From the NCBI RefSeq assembly GCF_021432385.1, contig NZ_JAEACT010000002.1, positions 2,593,501 through 2,657,500 of the forward strand: a stretch of DNA of 64,000 bases, read 5' to 3'. This document shows, in pieces, positions 1-7,569 of the stretch. Positions within the stretch are counted from its first letter, which is position 1. Each line of letters opens with the position of its first letter. A program made the translations under genes and the position numbers. Origin of the DNA: Clostridium hydrogenum. Its GTDB lineage: Bacteria; Bacillota; Clostridia; Clostridiales; Clostridiaceae. Below the pieces are notes generated by a model. That model was not told the origin of the DNA. It searched no databases and saw only the letters and a program-made list of their open reading frames with translations.

Positions 1-506
1 ATTCCCATCTGTAAGCCCCAATCCCCTAAATGAACGTCTCCAATTACTTCATTTCCTAAAAACTTAGCAATTCTTTTAATACTTTCTCCTATTATAGCTG
101 GACGAAGATGACCTACATGAAGTGGCTTTGCTACATTAGCACCACCATAATCAACAACTATTTTCTTTGGATTCGCATTTTCAACACAACCGCATTTTTT
201 ATCGTTATACATATAGTTGATGTATTTATTTAAAAAGCCATTTTCTACATTGATATTTATAAAACCTGATCCTTCTATAGTCAATTTTTCAAAGACCTCG
301 TTAGAATTTAAAGCTTCTACAACTTCAGTTGCTATAGCTCTAGGAGCTTTTTTATATTTTTTTGCCGCTGCAAGCGCTCCATTACATTGGAATTCACAAA
401 GATCTGGACGATTAGATACAATTGCCTTTCCATACTCCTTGTCATATCCACACTGCTCAAATTTTTCAGATATGATATTACTTATTTCATTTATAAATGT
501 TTTCAT
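1..506 (-). CDS. argS: Arginyl-tRNA synthetase, tandem copy 1 (N-terminal part; runs off the left edge)
   Basis: The first ~168 codons of a class I arginyl-tRNA synthetase, cut by the window edge. The start is the ATG at 506, behind an AGGTGG-type ribosome site; the predicted start MKTF and the following ArgRS N-terminal tRNA-binding (Add) domain match the complete copy at 1020-2774 almost base for base. It would charge tRNA-Arg with arginine in the cytoplasm. It lies downstream of the complete copy in the same orientation and has its own T-box leader (625-885), so it can be regulated independently by uncharged tRNA. Differences between copies (for example at 24, 42, 46 and 55) are scattered single bases, which looks like an old tandem duplication. 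Whether the rest of this copy is intact cannot be seen. Confidence 0.9.
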   Translation of the reverse strand, partial: MKTFINEISNIISEKFEQCGYDKEYGKAIVSNRPDLCEFQCNGALAAAKKYKKAPRAIATEVVEALNSNEVFEKLTIEGSGFININVENGFLNKYINYMYNDKKCGCVENANPKKIVVDYGGANVAKPLHVGHLRPAIIGESIKRIAKFLGNEVIGDVHLGDWGLQMG

Positions 507-523
507 ATTTCCACCTTTCTAGA

Positions 524-618
524 GATAAACCATTTGAAACTTCAAATTTATATGTACAAAAATTCTATCTTCTGAGCATTTTTGTGCATATAAATTTCGG
601 TAGTTGAAACGGTTTATC
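524..618. repeat. Family C palindromic repeat, copy 1, inside the argS leader
   Basis: Imperfect ~95 bp palindrome beginning GATAAACCAT and ending ACGGTTTATC, with an inner hairpin around ATTCTATCTTCTGAGCAT. It sits between the T-box terminator and the ribosome site of argS copy 1. In argS copy 2 the same place holds only a short hairpin (ATAGACAA...TTGTCTAT, 2795-2825). Six related copies occur elsewhere in the window. Confidence 0.75.
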
Positions 619-624
619 ATACAA

Positions 625-885
625 TAAAAAAACACCCATCTCTTTTTATAGAGACGGATGTTACATTCCGCGGTACCACTCAATTTAATTATAAAATTTA
701 TTCATAATTCACTCAATGCTTTAACGCAGCTTACGGCTTATCCTTACAAACTTAAGTTGCTCAGACAGCTTCTCCGAGGCCCTTTTCTCAATTAATATTC
801 TTTCAAGACTTCCACTCTACTCTTGATCGCTGATAGAAATTTTAATTGGTACTTTTCTCATCTTAGAATTTATTAAATTATATAC
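625..885 (-). promoter_or_regulatory. T-box riboswitch leader of argS copy 1
   Basis: On the minus strand the conserved T-box core (GAGTGGTACCGCGG, 666-681) is followed by a terminator hairpin (stem ACATCCGTCTC/GAGATGGGTGT, 632-662) with a run of seven T. Upstream lies a structured Stem I region containing the GATGAGAAAAGTA-type start. In this family uncharged tRNA pairs with the core and stabilises an antiterminator, so transcription continues when charged tRNA is scarce. The gene context makes tRNA-Arg the expected ligand; I could not assign the specifier codon with certainty. Confidence 0.92.
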
Positions 886-886
886 T

Positions 887-1016
887 TGAATCTTAATGGG
901 CATAGCCCAAGCCCCAGGACATTTATTTTGTTCTAAACGTAGTTTTCTGCTGTTGCCTTAGAAATTAATAGGCTCGGGTTCAAGAATCTTAATGGGCATA
1001 GCCCAAACCCACCGTA
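887..1016. repeat. Two family D hairpin repeats (GGGCATAGCCCA) between the argS copies
   Basis: Two copies of GAATCTTAATGGGCATAGCC (around 887 and 982), each followed by CA(A/G)CCC, lie between the complete argS and the T-box of the next copy. Each forms a short GGGC/GCCC hairpin. Related sequences occur near 30470, 38785, 38905 and 46650. Confidence 0.6.
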
Positions 1017-1019
1017 GGG

Positions 1020-2774
1020 TTACATTCTTTCACAAGTTTCTAGGCCTAGTAGGTCGAGGCTTGTTGTTAGAACTTTTTGTGTTAGGTTTAGTAGGTTTAT
1101 CCAGGAAGCTTGTTTTTGTAAGTCTTCCTCTGTGACTATTTTGTTATTTGCATAAAATTTATTGAAGGCGTTGGATAAATCGTATATATATTCACATATT
1201 TTGTTTGGTAATTTGTTGTTATAGCTAAGCTCAACCATTTCACTGAATTTTACAAGTTGGAGCATAAGTTTTCTTTCTGTATCACTATATGGGCTTAATA
1301 TTTTATCATCATCAGCTTTTGCTACTTTTGCTAGTATGGATTTTATTCTTACTACTGTATATAGTATATATGGTCCTGTGCTACCTTCAAAAGAAGCAAA
1401 TCTATCTATATCAAATACATAATCTTTTGTAGGTTGATTTGATAAGTCTGCATATTTAAGTGCTGAAAGTCCTACTTTTCTGCAAACTTCTTCTACCTCA
1501 TCTTCCTTAATAGTTTTACTTTCATCCAATTTAGTTTTAACTGCTGATTTAATTATTGATATTAAATCTTGAAGTCTCATAACTCCGCCTTCTCTTGTTT
1601 TAAAAGGCTTACCATCTTTACCATTCATAGTTCCAAAACCTACAAATTGTAATTTTAAATCTTCCCCGGCAATTTTAGTCATTTTAGCTGCTCTAAATAA
1701 TTGCTCAAAATGCATACTTTGTCTTTTATCTGCCAAATATATTATTTCATCTGGTGAATAATCCTGCACTCTTTGTACTATAGTTGCTAAATCTGTAGTT
1801 CCATATAAGGCTGCTCCATCTGATTTTAAGACTAAAAATGGAGGAACAGGAGATTTATCATCTTCTCTTGCAACATCTACTACTAATGCACCCTGACTAG
1901 TGTGTGCGTAGTTGTTCTTTTTAAGGTAATCTACCATATCAGGTATATAGTTATTAGCATCACTTTCACCTTTCCAAAGCTCAAAGTTTACATTTAATTC
2001 ACCATAATTCTTCTTTAAGTCAGCTACAGAAATATTTAAAATATGCTTCCATAATGCCATATATCCTGGTCTACCATTTTGAAGTTCAACTGTTGCTTCT
2101 TTAGCTTCTTCCATAGCTTTTTCATCAGATTTTGCTAGTTTACTTGCATATGGATACATCTCTTCAAGTTCATCTATTGTAATTGGAGATTCTTTTGGAT
2201 ATTCCCCCTTAAAATTTGAATCAAAATATGTGAGTCCTGGCTGGCGTCTTTTTAGCTCTGAGATTACCATTCCCATCTGTAAGCCCCAATCACCTAAATG
2301 AACGTCTCCTATTACCTCATTGCCTAAAAATTTAGCAATTCTTTTAATACTTTCTCCTATTATTGCCGAACGAAGATGACCTACATGAAGTGGTTTTGCT
2401 ACATTAGCCCCACCATAATCAACTACTATTTTCTTTGGATTTGAAGTCTCTTCGCAACCACATTTTTTATCACTATACATATAGTTAATGTATTTATTTA
2501 AAAAATCATTTGCTATATTAATATTTATAAAACCTGGTCCTTCTATAGTCAATTTTTCAAAAACCTCATTAGAATTTAAAGCTTCTACAACTTCAGTTGC
2601 TATAGCTCTAGGAGCTTTTTTATATTTTTTTGCTGCTGCAAGCGCTCCATTACATTGGAATTCACAAAGATCTGGACGATTAGATACAATTGCCTTTCCA
2701 TACTCCTTGTCATATCCACACTGCTCAAATTTTTCAGATATGATATTACTTATTTCATTTATAAATGTTTTCAT
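1020..2774 (-). CDS. argS: Arginyl-tRNA synthetase, tandem copy 2 (complete)
   Basis: A 584-residue class I aminoacyl-tRNA synthetase that attaches arginine to tRNA-Arg. The N-terminal Add domain is followed by the HIGH-type signature (AKPLHVGHLRSAIIGES), the Rossmann catalytic core, a degenerate KMSKS region (KPFKTREGG) typical of many ArgRS, and a C-terminal DALR anticodon-binding domain (FSEMVELSYNNKLPNKICEY onward). The open frame extends upstream to 2816, but the ATG at 2774 is preceded by AAAGGGTGG and matches the start of the sister copy. Length fits the bacterial family (about 560-590). It is preceded by its own T-box and followed by a second T-box/argS unit in the same direction. Confidence 0.97.
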   Translation of the reverse strand: MKTFINEISNIISEKFEQCGYDKEYGKAIVSNRPDLCEFQCNGALAAAKKYKKAPRAIATEVVEALNSNEVFEKLTIEGPGFININIANDFLNKYINYMYSDKKCGCEETSNPKKIVVDYGGANVAKPLHVGHLRSAIIGESIKRIAKFLGNEVIGDVHLGDWGLQMGMVISELKRRQPGLTYFDSNFKGEYPKESPITIDELEEMYPYASKLAKSDEKAMEEAKEATVELQNGRPGYMALWKHILNISVADLKKNYGELNVNFELWKGESDANNYIPDMVDYLKKNNYAHTSQGALVVDVAREDDKSPVPPFLVLKSDGAALYGTTDLATIVQRVQDYSPDEIIYLADKRQSMHFEQLFRAAKMTKIAGEDLKLQFVGFGTMNGKDGKPFKTREGGVMRLQDLISIIKSAVKTKLDESKTIKEDEVEEVCRKVGLSALKYADLSNQPTKDYVFDIDRFASFEGSTGPYILYTVVRIKSILAKVAKADDDKILSPYSDTERKLMLQLVKFSEMVELSYNNKLPNKICEYIYDLSNAFNKFYANNKIVTEEDLQKQASWINLLNLTQKVLTTSLDLLGLETCERM

Positions 2775-2829
2775 ATTTCCACCCTTTCTCATAAATAGAC
2801 AATTTCTATATTTCAAGTTGTCTATCTAA

Positions 2830-3105
2830 CAATAAAAAAACACCCATCTCTTTTTATAGAGACGGATGCTATATTCCGCGGTACCACTCAATTTAATCAT
2901 ATACAATTTGTCTATGATTCTCTCAATGCTTTAACGCAGCTTACGACTTATCCTTACAAATTAAATTTGCTCAGATAGCTTCTCCGAGGCCCTTTTCCTA
3001 GTTAATATTCTTTCAAGACTTCCACCATTCTCTTGATCGCTGTTAGAATTTTTAATTAGTACTTTTCTCATCTTAGAATTTATTAAATTATATACTTACA
3101 AACAA
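2830..3105 (-). promoter_or_regulatory. T-box riboswitch leader of argS copy 2
   Basis: Near-identical to the leader at 625-885: T-box core GAGTGGTACCGCGG (2874-2888) and terminator hairpin with a T run (2836-2868) on the minus strand, plus the same upstream Stem I region ending near 3100. It should switch argS copy 2 on when uncharged tRNA-Arg accumulates. The promoter presumably lies just above 3105, but I see no clear -35/-10 pair. Confidence 0.92.
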
Positions 3106-3134
3106 TATATGTCAACACCTATTAAACTTGCACT

Positions 3135-3953
3135 CTATTTTAGGCTATATTTTATAGGGACTTGAATTTCTGTAAGCCACTCATTTTCATTTTCTTTATT
3201 CCAAATACCATCAATATAAGATTCTCGAACACTTCCTATAATTTCATAATCATTTTCCTCTATCCAATTAAAAATAAAAGCATAGGCTTCTCTAAATTTA
3301 GAATAGCTGCCTTTATGAAGTATACAAACTGCTTTTTCTACCTTATCAAGTTCTTTAAATTTTATTGGTCCACTTCCCACTTTTTTAGAAACAACTCTTT
3401 CACATACTTCCACATCTATATTTGTCTCTTTATATTCACCATCATGATAAATAGTAAAACAATAATTAGGTTTAAATTTTTCGCACTGAAGTCTGTTCAA
3501 TTCCTTTTCCATAATACTTTTGCTTATATAATACAATTCTTCATAGTTACTTATAGTTTTTCTTATAGAAGCAACTATAATCTTGGGGATATCTTTGATA
3601 ATAGGCGTATACATGATATTAATACTACCTTGTGAAATACTGGCGAAATTTTTTATCTGTAGTAATTTCATCTCTTCCATTTTAATATTGCTCTTTATTT
3701 CCTCTTCCTTCAATTTTAAAAACAACTCTAAAGCTTTAGGATTATCCATTATTTCCTTTATATTTTGAAGTGACAATCCCATTTGCTTTAATGCTAATAT
3801 TTCATGTAACCTTGGGAGTTGCCTTGTTGTATAGTATCTATATCCAGTAAACTTATCAACATGCTCCGGCTTAAGAAGTCCTATTTCATCATAATGTCTT
3901 AAGGTTTTTGTAGTTATTCTATTTATTTTTGAAAACATACCTATTGAATACAA
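3135..3953 (-). CDS. MerR-family transcriptional regulator with GyrI-like ligand domain
   Basis: A 272-residue activator of the BmrR type. Residues 1-70 form the winged helix of MerR proteins (MYSIGMFSKINRITTKTLRHYDEIGLL is split by TLRHYDEIGLL, the hallmark motif), followed by a dimerisation helix and, from about 120, a GyrI-like/SOUL effector-binding domain that in relatives binds lipophilic cations or drugs. It is the last gene of an operon with an ABC-2 exporter (ATPase, permease, regulator), separated from the permease by 16 bases. A promoter with the 19-base spacer expected for MerR activators lies upstream of the operon (5465-5495), so auto-activation with the exporter on binding a toxic compound is the likely circuit. 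The ligand is unknown. Confidence 0.9.
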   Translation of the reverse strand: MYSIGMFSKINRITTKTLRHYDEIGLLKPEHVDKFTGYRYYTTRQLPRLHEILALKQMGLSLQNIKEIMDNPKALELFLKLKEEEIKSNIKMEEMKLLQIKNFASISQGSINIMYTPIIKDIPKIIVASIRKTISNYEELYYISKSIMEKELNRLQCEKFKPNYCFTIYHDGEYKETNIDVEVCERVVSKKVGSGPIKFKELDKVEKAVCILHKGSYSKFREAYAFIFNWIEENDYEIIGSVRESYIDGIWNKENENEWLTEIQVPIKYSLK

Positions 3954-3969
3954 TTAACGCAGCCCCTTT

Positions 3970-4713
3970 TTATTCCCATCTAAATGTTTTTATTGATATA
4001 ATTATACACAAAATCGATATAATTATCATAAATAAAATTGAGAATGTTACATTATTTAATGGCTGACCTAATGAAGTAGCTTTTAAAAGCTTTATTCCTT
4101 GAGTAAGCGGCAATGCATTAGAAACTAGCTTTACACTACTAGGCAATATTTCATATGGAATTGTAGCACCAGATAAAATTAGCATCGGAAAATAAAATAC
4201 ATTGCACACTAAATTTGCTATTTTTATATTAGGTGATAAACTGGCAATAAGTCCACCTATACTATAAATAGATATTGTAACTAAACAAAATGCAAGTACA
4301 AATCTAAGTTCTGACCCCCTCATTTTATAGCCAAAGGCAAGACTAGATACTAAAAAAACCCCAAGAGCTGATATTACCGCAATTATAAAACATATTATCA
4401 TTTGAACAAATATTATTTTCATAGGACTAATTGGTGTAACACTAAACCACTTTAATATTTTTTTATTTCTATAATCTGAAAGGACTATTGGCAATCCCAT
4501 AAGTCCTGTTGCACAAATTCCTATAACTATCACTCCTGCAAAGGAAGCTTGTAGCATTGTATACCTTGAACCTTTAAATGCTAATTTATTTCCATATATC
4601 ATTCCAATTAATAGCACAACCACCATTGGAAAAATTATTCCGAAAAAAATGCTATCTACACTTCTAATAGCCAGTTTTGCTTCAACTTTAAGCATTGTCT
4701 TAAACGCTCTCAT
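3970..4713 (-). CDS. ABC-2 type exporter permease
   Basis: A 247-residue polytopic membrane protein with six predicted helices: one after the N-terminal amphipathic stretch (FFGIIFPMVVVLLIGMIYG), then pairs of helices around 60-85, 100-130, 140-160, 170-190 and 220-242. The fold and length match ABC-2 permeases that export drugs, peptides or polysaccharide. The start overlaps the end of the upstream ATPase gene by 14 bases, indicating translational coupling and one transporter. Substrate cannot be told from sequence; the MerR partner with a GyrI-like domain points to drug or antibiotic efflux. Confidence 0.88.
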   Translation of the reverse strand: MRAFKTMLKVEAKLAIRSVDSIFFGIIFPMVVVLLIGMIYGNKLAFKGSRYTMLQASFAGVIVIGICATGLMGLPIVLSDYRNKKILKWFSVTPISPMKIIFVQMIICFIIAVISALGVFLVSSLAFGYKMRGSELRFVLAFCLVTISIYSIGGLIASLSPNIKIANLVCNVFYFPMLILSGATIPYEILPSSVKLVSNALPLTQGIKLLKATSLGQPLNNVTFSILFMIIISILCIIISIKTFRWE

Positions 4714-5443
4714 ATTCTAACTCCTCCTCATCCGTATAATACAAATAAGCATCTTCAAGCTTTTTTCTTCCACTGCTTTTTATTACTTCTTCTGGAGTAT
4801 TACAAATAACCATATTTCCATTCTTTAAAATACAAATTCTATCACATAGATACTCAACTTCATCCATATAATGTGATGTTAAAAAAATCGATATTCCTTT
4901 AGCTTTTAATTTCTTTAAATAACCCCATATCTCTCTTCTTGCCTTAGTATCCAATCCCGTTGTGAGTTCATCTAAAAATACAATTTCAGGATTAGGTATA
5001 AGTGCAAGTAAAACTGATAGCTTTTGTTTTTGACCACCTGAAAGTTCAAAGACAAAATTATTTTTTTTATCGTAAAGTTTAAAATCCTTTAAAATATCTT
5101 CATAATTATTGGGTTTTGTATATAATGCTTCTGTCATTTCACATATTTCCTTAACCTTTATTTTATCTTGATAACTAGATTGTTGAAGCTGTACTCCTAC
5201 TTTTTCAAATATCTTAGTTCTATTTTCAATTGGATTCATTCCAAGAATACTTACCTTCCCTTTTTCAAATTTTTTAGTTCCAAGAATACACTCAATAGTA
5301 GTAGTCTTTCCTGATCCATTGTGTCCAAGAAGTCCAAATATTTCTCCTCGTGATATTTTTAAACTTAAATTATTTACAGCTACAAAATCCTTATATCTTT
5401 TTGTAAGATTAGATACTTCTAAAACAATATTTTTCTCTACCAT
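4700..5443 (-). CDS. ABC transporter ATP-binding protein (drug-efflux type)
   Basis: A 247-residue nucleotide-binding subunit. Walker A (GHNGSGKTTT, about residue 40), the signature LSGGQKQKL (about 135), Walker B with catalytic glutamate (IVFLDELTTGLD) and the switch histidine (TSHYMDEVE) are all intact, so it should hydrolyse ATP. It drives the permease encoded by the overlapping downstream gene at the inner face of the membrane. First gene of the exporter/MerR operon; the ATG follows AAGGAG about nine bases upstream and the MerR-type promoter lies 20-50 bases further up. Confidence 0.93.
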   Translation of the reverse strand: MVEKNIVLEVSNLTKRYKDFVAVNNLSLKISRGEIFGLLGHNGSGKTTTIECILGTKKFEKGKVSILGMNPIENRTKIFEKVGVQLQQSSYQDKIKVKEICEMTEALYTKPNNYEDILKDFKLYDKKNNFVFELSGGQKQKLSVLLALIPNPEIVFLDELTTGLDTKARREIWGYLKKLKAKGISIFLTSHYMDEVEYLCDRICILKNGNMVICNTPEEVIKSSGRKKLEDAYLYYTDEEELEYESV

Positions 5444-5464
5444 TCTATCAACTCCTTGTATAGA

Positions 5465-5495
5465 ATTCTAAAGCTTACCCTAAGGTTAAAGTCAA
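5465..5495 (-). promoter_or_regulatory. MerR-type promoter with 19-base spacer and dyad operator
   Basis: Minus strand: -35 TTGACT (5490-5495), exactly 19 bases, -10 TAGAAT (5465-5470). Inside the spacer lies the dyad TTAACCT-T-AGGGTAA (5475-5489). An over-long spacer with a dyad between the hexamers is the hallmark of promoters activated by MerR proteins, which underwind the DNA. It precedes the exporter/MerR operon. Confidence 0.8.
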
Positions 5496-5564
5496 TAGAT
5501 GAATTTTTTTCTTTTTTATGAAAAAAACATGAATAGTTCTTCTTTAAAAAGGAAAACTAAATGT

Positions 5565-5990
5565 ATGAAAATTTTAAGATTTATAATTTATGGTCTAATG
5601 GGATGGTGTTTAGAAATATTCTGGACTGGAATTGGTTCATTACTTAGCGGCGACATGGCAATGCATGCTTGGACCAGTATGTGGATGTTTCTCATTTACG
5701 GTCTTGCCATTTTTATGGAACCAATACACAATGTTATAAGGCACTGGCCAATTTTAATACGGGGAGGTATATATGCTATTCTTATCTTGGTAGTTGAATT
5801 TTGCACCGGTTCAATTTTGCGCCTTATAATAGGAGCCTGTCCATGGTATTATGACAAAGGTATTACAATTGCTGGAATTACTAGACTTGACTATGCACCA
5901 TTCTGGTTTATCGCAGGTTTACTTTTTGAAAAACTTCATGATGAATTAGTAAAACTTCATCAAATTACAAGTCAATCAACCATACAATGA
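5565..5990 (+). CDS. Putative membrane protein, CmpB-like (DUF1113) family
   Basis: A membrane protein of 141 residues with four predicted helices (about residues 4-24, 38-55, 65-88 and 113-130) and the family-typical pattern GWCLEIFWTG, W..MWMFLIYG..IFMEP and CPWYYD. It resembles the small proteins annotated as putative ABC-transporter permease CmpB; the biochemical role is unknown. An ATG at 5499 opens the same frame, but it lies against the divergent MerR promoter and lacks a ribosome site. The ATG at 5565 follows AAAAAGGAAA, so I choose it. It is divergent from the MerR/ABC operon, so could share its control region. Confidence 0.75.
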   Translation: MKILRFIIYGLMGWCLEIFWTGIGSLLSGDMAMHAWTSMWMFLIYGLAIFMEPIHNVIRHWPILIRGGIYAILILVVEFCTGSILRLIIGACPWYYDKGITIAGITRLDYAPFWFIAGLLFEKLHDELVKLHQITSQSTIQ

Positions 5991-6048
5991 AAATTAAAAA
6001 ATTTACATCATGTAACTTACAATTTTAATCAGCCTTTAAAACATAAAA

Positions 6049-6082
6049 AAGATAGTTGGAAGGGGGACTTACCAACTATCTT
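6049..6082 (-). terminator. Rho-independent terminator downstream of the cortex-hydrolase gene
   Basis: Perfect 11-base stem AAGATAGTTGG/CCAACTATCTT with a 12-base loop; on the minus strand it is followed by a T-rich tract (TTTTTTATGTTTT). It ends the transcript of 6225-7520 and may also stop the convergent plus-strand gene at 5990. The stretch 6083-6224 is AT-rich and holds no gene. Confidence 0.85.
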
Positions 6083-6224
6083 AAAATTTATATTTACAAG
6101 TTATTAGCTTTTCTATATTTATATAATATCCTATATTTGTTACAAATCTATGTCAAACTAAAGTATTATTTGTTAACTACTTATAAACAAATTTTAAACA
6201 TTTGCAATTTGTATAGTAATTTTT

Positions 6225-7520
6225 TTATTTTACAACTTTTTCAATATTAAACATATTATCAAGTACTCTATAGTTTTGAGGAAATGGTTTTGCTAATACC
6301 CAGTAACTTACTCCTCTAAGTCCGTATTTACTTACAAGTTTATATTTTTCTTCAACACTTCTAGCATCTTCAAACCATACAACATGCTGCCTTCCATTCT
6401 TATCTGTATAATTATAATATGGCGATGCTGATTTTGCATCATACTGTATAGTGGCTCCAACACTTCCTGCTCTATTTATAGCTTCTTGATTTCCTATACT
6501 TTCTGCAAATTCACCACCAGGCATATATGGTAGTGTCCAATCATACCCATACAGTGGAATTCCCATCATAATTTTTTTAGGAGGAATAACACTTACCGCA
6601 TAATTTATAACTTTTTCAACTTCATTTATTGGTGCGACAGCCATTGGTGGGCCTCCAGACCATCCCCATTCATAAGTCATTATTATAACAAAATCTACAA
6701 TTTCTCCATGTGCTTTGTAATCATGTGCACCATGCCATGCTCCTTCTTTTACATCATAAGTTTTTGGTGCAAGTGCTGTTGCTACAATGTAATTTGGATG
6801 AAGTGCATTTACAAGCTTCCTTAGAAAATTATTATATTTTTCTCTATCCTCTGGTGGAATTCTTTCAAAATCAACTATAACTCCAGAATATCCTTTTGTT
6901 TTTATTAAATTTAAAATATTATTTATCAAAGTCTCCTGCATCGAAGCACTGTTTAGTATATTACTTATAAGTTGGCTATCAAAGTTTGCACCTGTTGTAC
7001 CTGATATATTTGTTACAGAAAGCATTGGTGCCACTTTATTTTTTTTAGCAATTGCAATTATTGTTTCATCATCAAGTGGTGTAAGCCCAGCATCTGCTGT
7101 TACATGATGGCTGAAGGGTGTCACATAGGTTAAGTATTGTATAGTATCATTTAGAACTGCCGTTTCCTTTTGAGGGTTAGATGGTTGAATAAAAGCATTA
7201 ACCTCAATATATCCATAATTTTTTGCATTTTCAGGTATTCTAATTACAAGTCCCGGATAAACACTTGCCGGATTGGATATGTTGTTTAATTTTGCAATAC
7301 TATCTACAGAAACCTTAAACCTATTTGCAATTGACCATAAATTTTCTCCAGGTTTAATCCTATAAGATATTTCAGTGCTTGGTATAACAAGTGACTGACC
7401 AACTACCACTTCGTTATTTTCTGGTATTTCATTTGCTGATATAATACTTTCTGGTGTGACTCCAAATCTTTTAGCAATAGACCACACATTATCTCCAGGT
7501 TTGACTACATAAATTCTCAC
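6225..7520 (-). CDS. Spore-cortex-lytic type N-acetylglucosaminidase (LysM-LysM-GH18; SleL/YaaH-like)
   Basis: A 431-residue protein with two LysM peptidoglycan-binding modules (residues 2-47 and 52-96), then a glycoside hydrolase 18 barrel (about 103-420). The catalytic strand reads GVIVDFERI (215-221), where D217 and E219 correspond to the DxE acid pair of GH18 enzymes. This architecture and size match SleL/YaaH, which cleave muramic-lactam cortex fragments during spore germination. No signal peptide is seen, as in family members loaded into the coat from the mother cell. It is a single gene between a terminator on its 3' side and the helicase gene. A sporulation promoter was not resolved. 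Confidence 0.9.
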   Translation of the reverse strand: MRIYVVKPGDNVWSIAKRFGVTPESIISANEIPENNEVVVGQSLVIPSTEISYRIKPGENLWSIANRFKVSVDSIAKLNNISNPASVYPGLVIRIPENAKNYGYIEVNAFIQPSNPQKETAVLNDTIQYLTYVTPFSHHVTADAGLTPLDDETIIAIAKKNKVAPMLSVTNISGTTGANFDSQLISNILNSASMQETLINNILNLIKTKGYSGVIVDFERIPPEDREKYNNFLRKLVNALHPNYIVATALAPKTYDVKEGAWHGAHDYKAHGEIVDFVIIMTYEWGWSGGPPMAVAPINEVEKVINYAVSVIPPKKIMMGIPLYGYDWTLPYMPGGEFAESIGNQEAINRAGSVGATIQYDAKSASPYYNYTDKNGRQHVVWFEDARSVEEKYKLVSKYGLRGVSYWVLAKPFPQNYRVLDNMFNIEKVVK

Positions 7521-7569
7521 AAAATTACCTTCATTAAAATTCTTCCACTACTCAATATATTCACAATTT

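Noticed and set aside
625..885. Assignment of the arginine specifier codon in the T-box
   Set aside because: An AGA triplet is present near the expected loop, but Stem I could not be folded by eye with confidence.
2488..2829. 113-codon plus-strand frame, with a near copy at 217-522
   Set aside because: Antisense of the N-terminal part of the two argS genes; conservation is explained by the duplicated synthetase.
5499..5564. Longer N-terminus (22 residues) for the CmpB-like gene
   Set aside because: The extension begins at the divergent MerR promoter and has no ribosome site; the ATG at 5565 has AAAAAGGAAA.
6056..6250. 64-codon plus-strand frame
   Set aside because: Starts inside the terminator hairpin and consists of AT-rich intergenic sequence.
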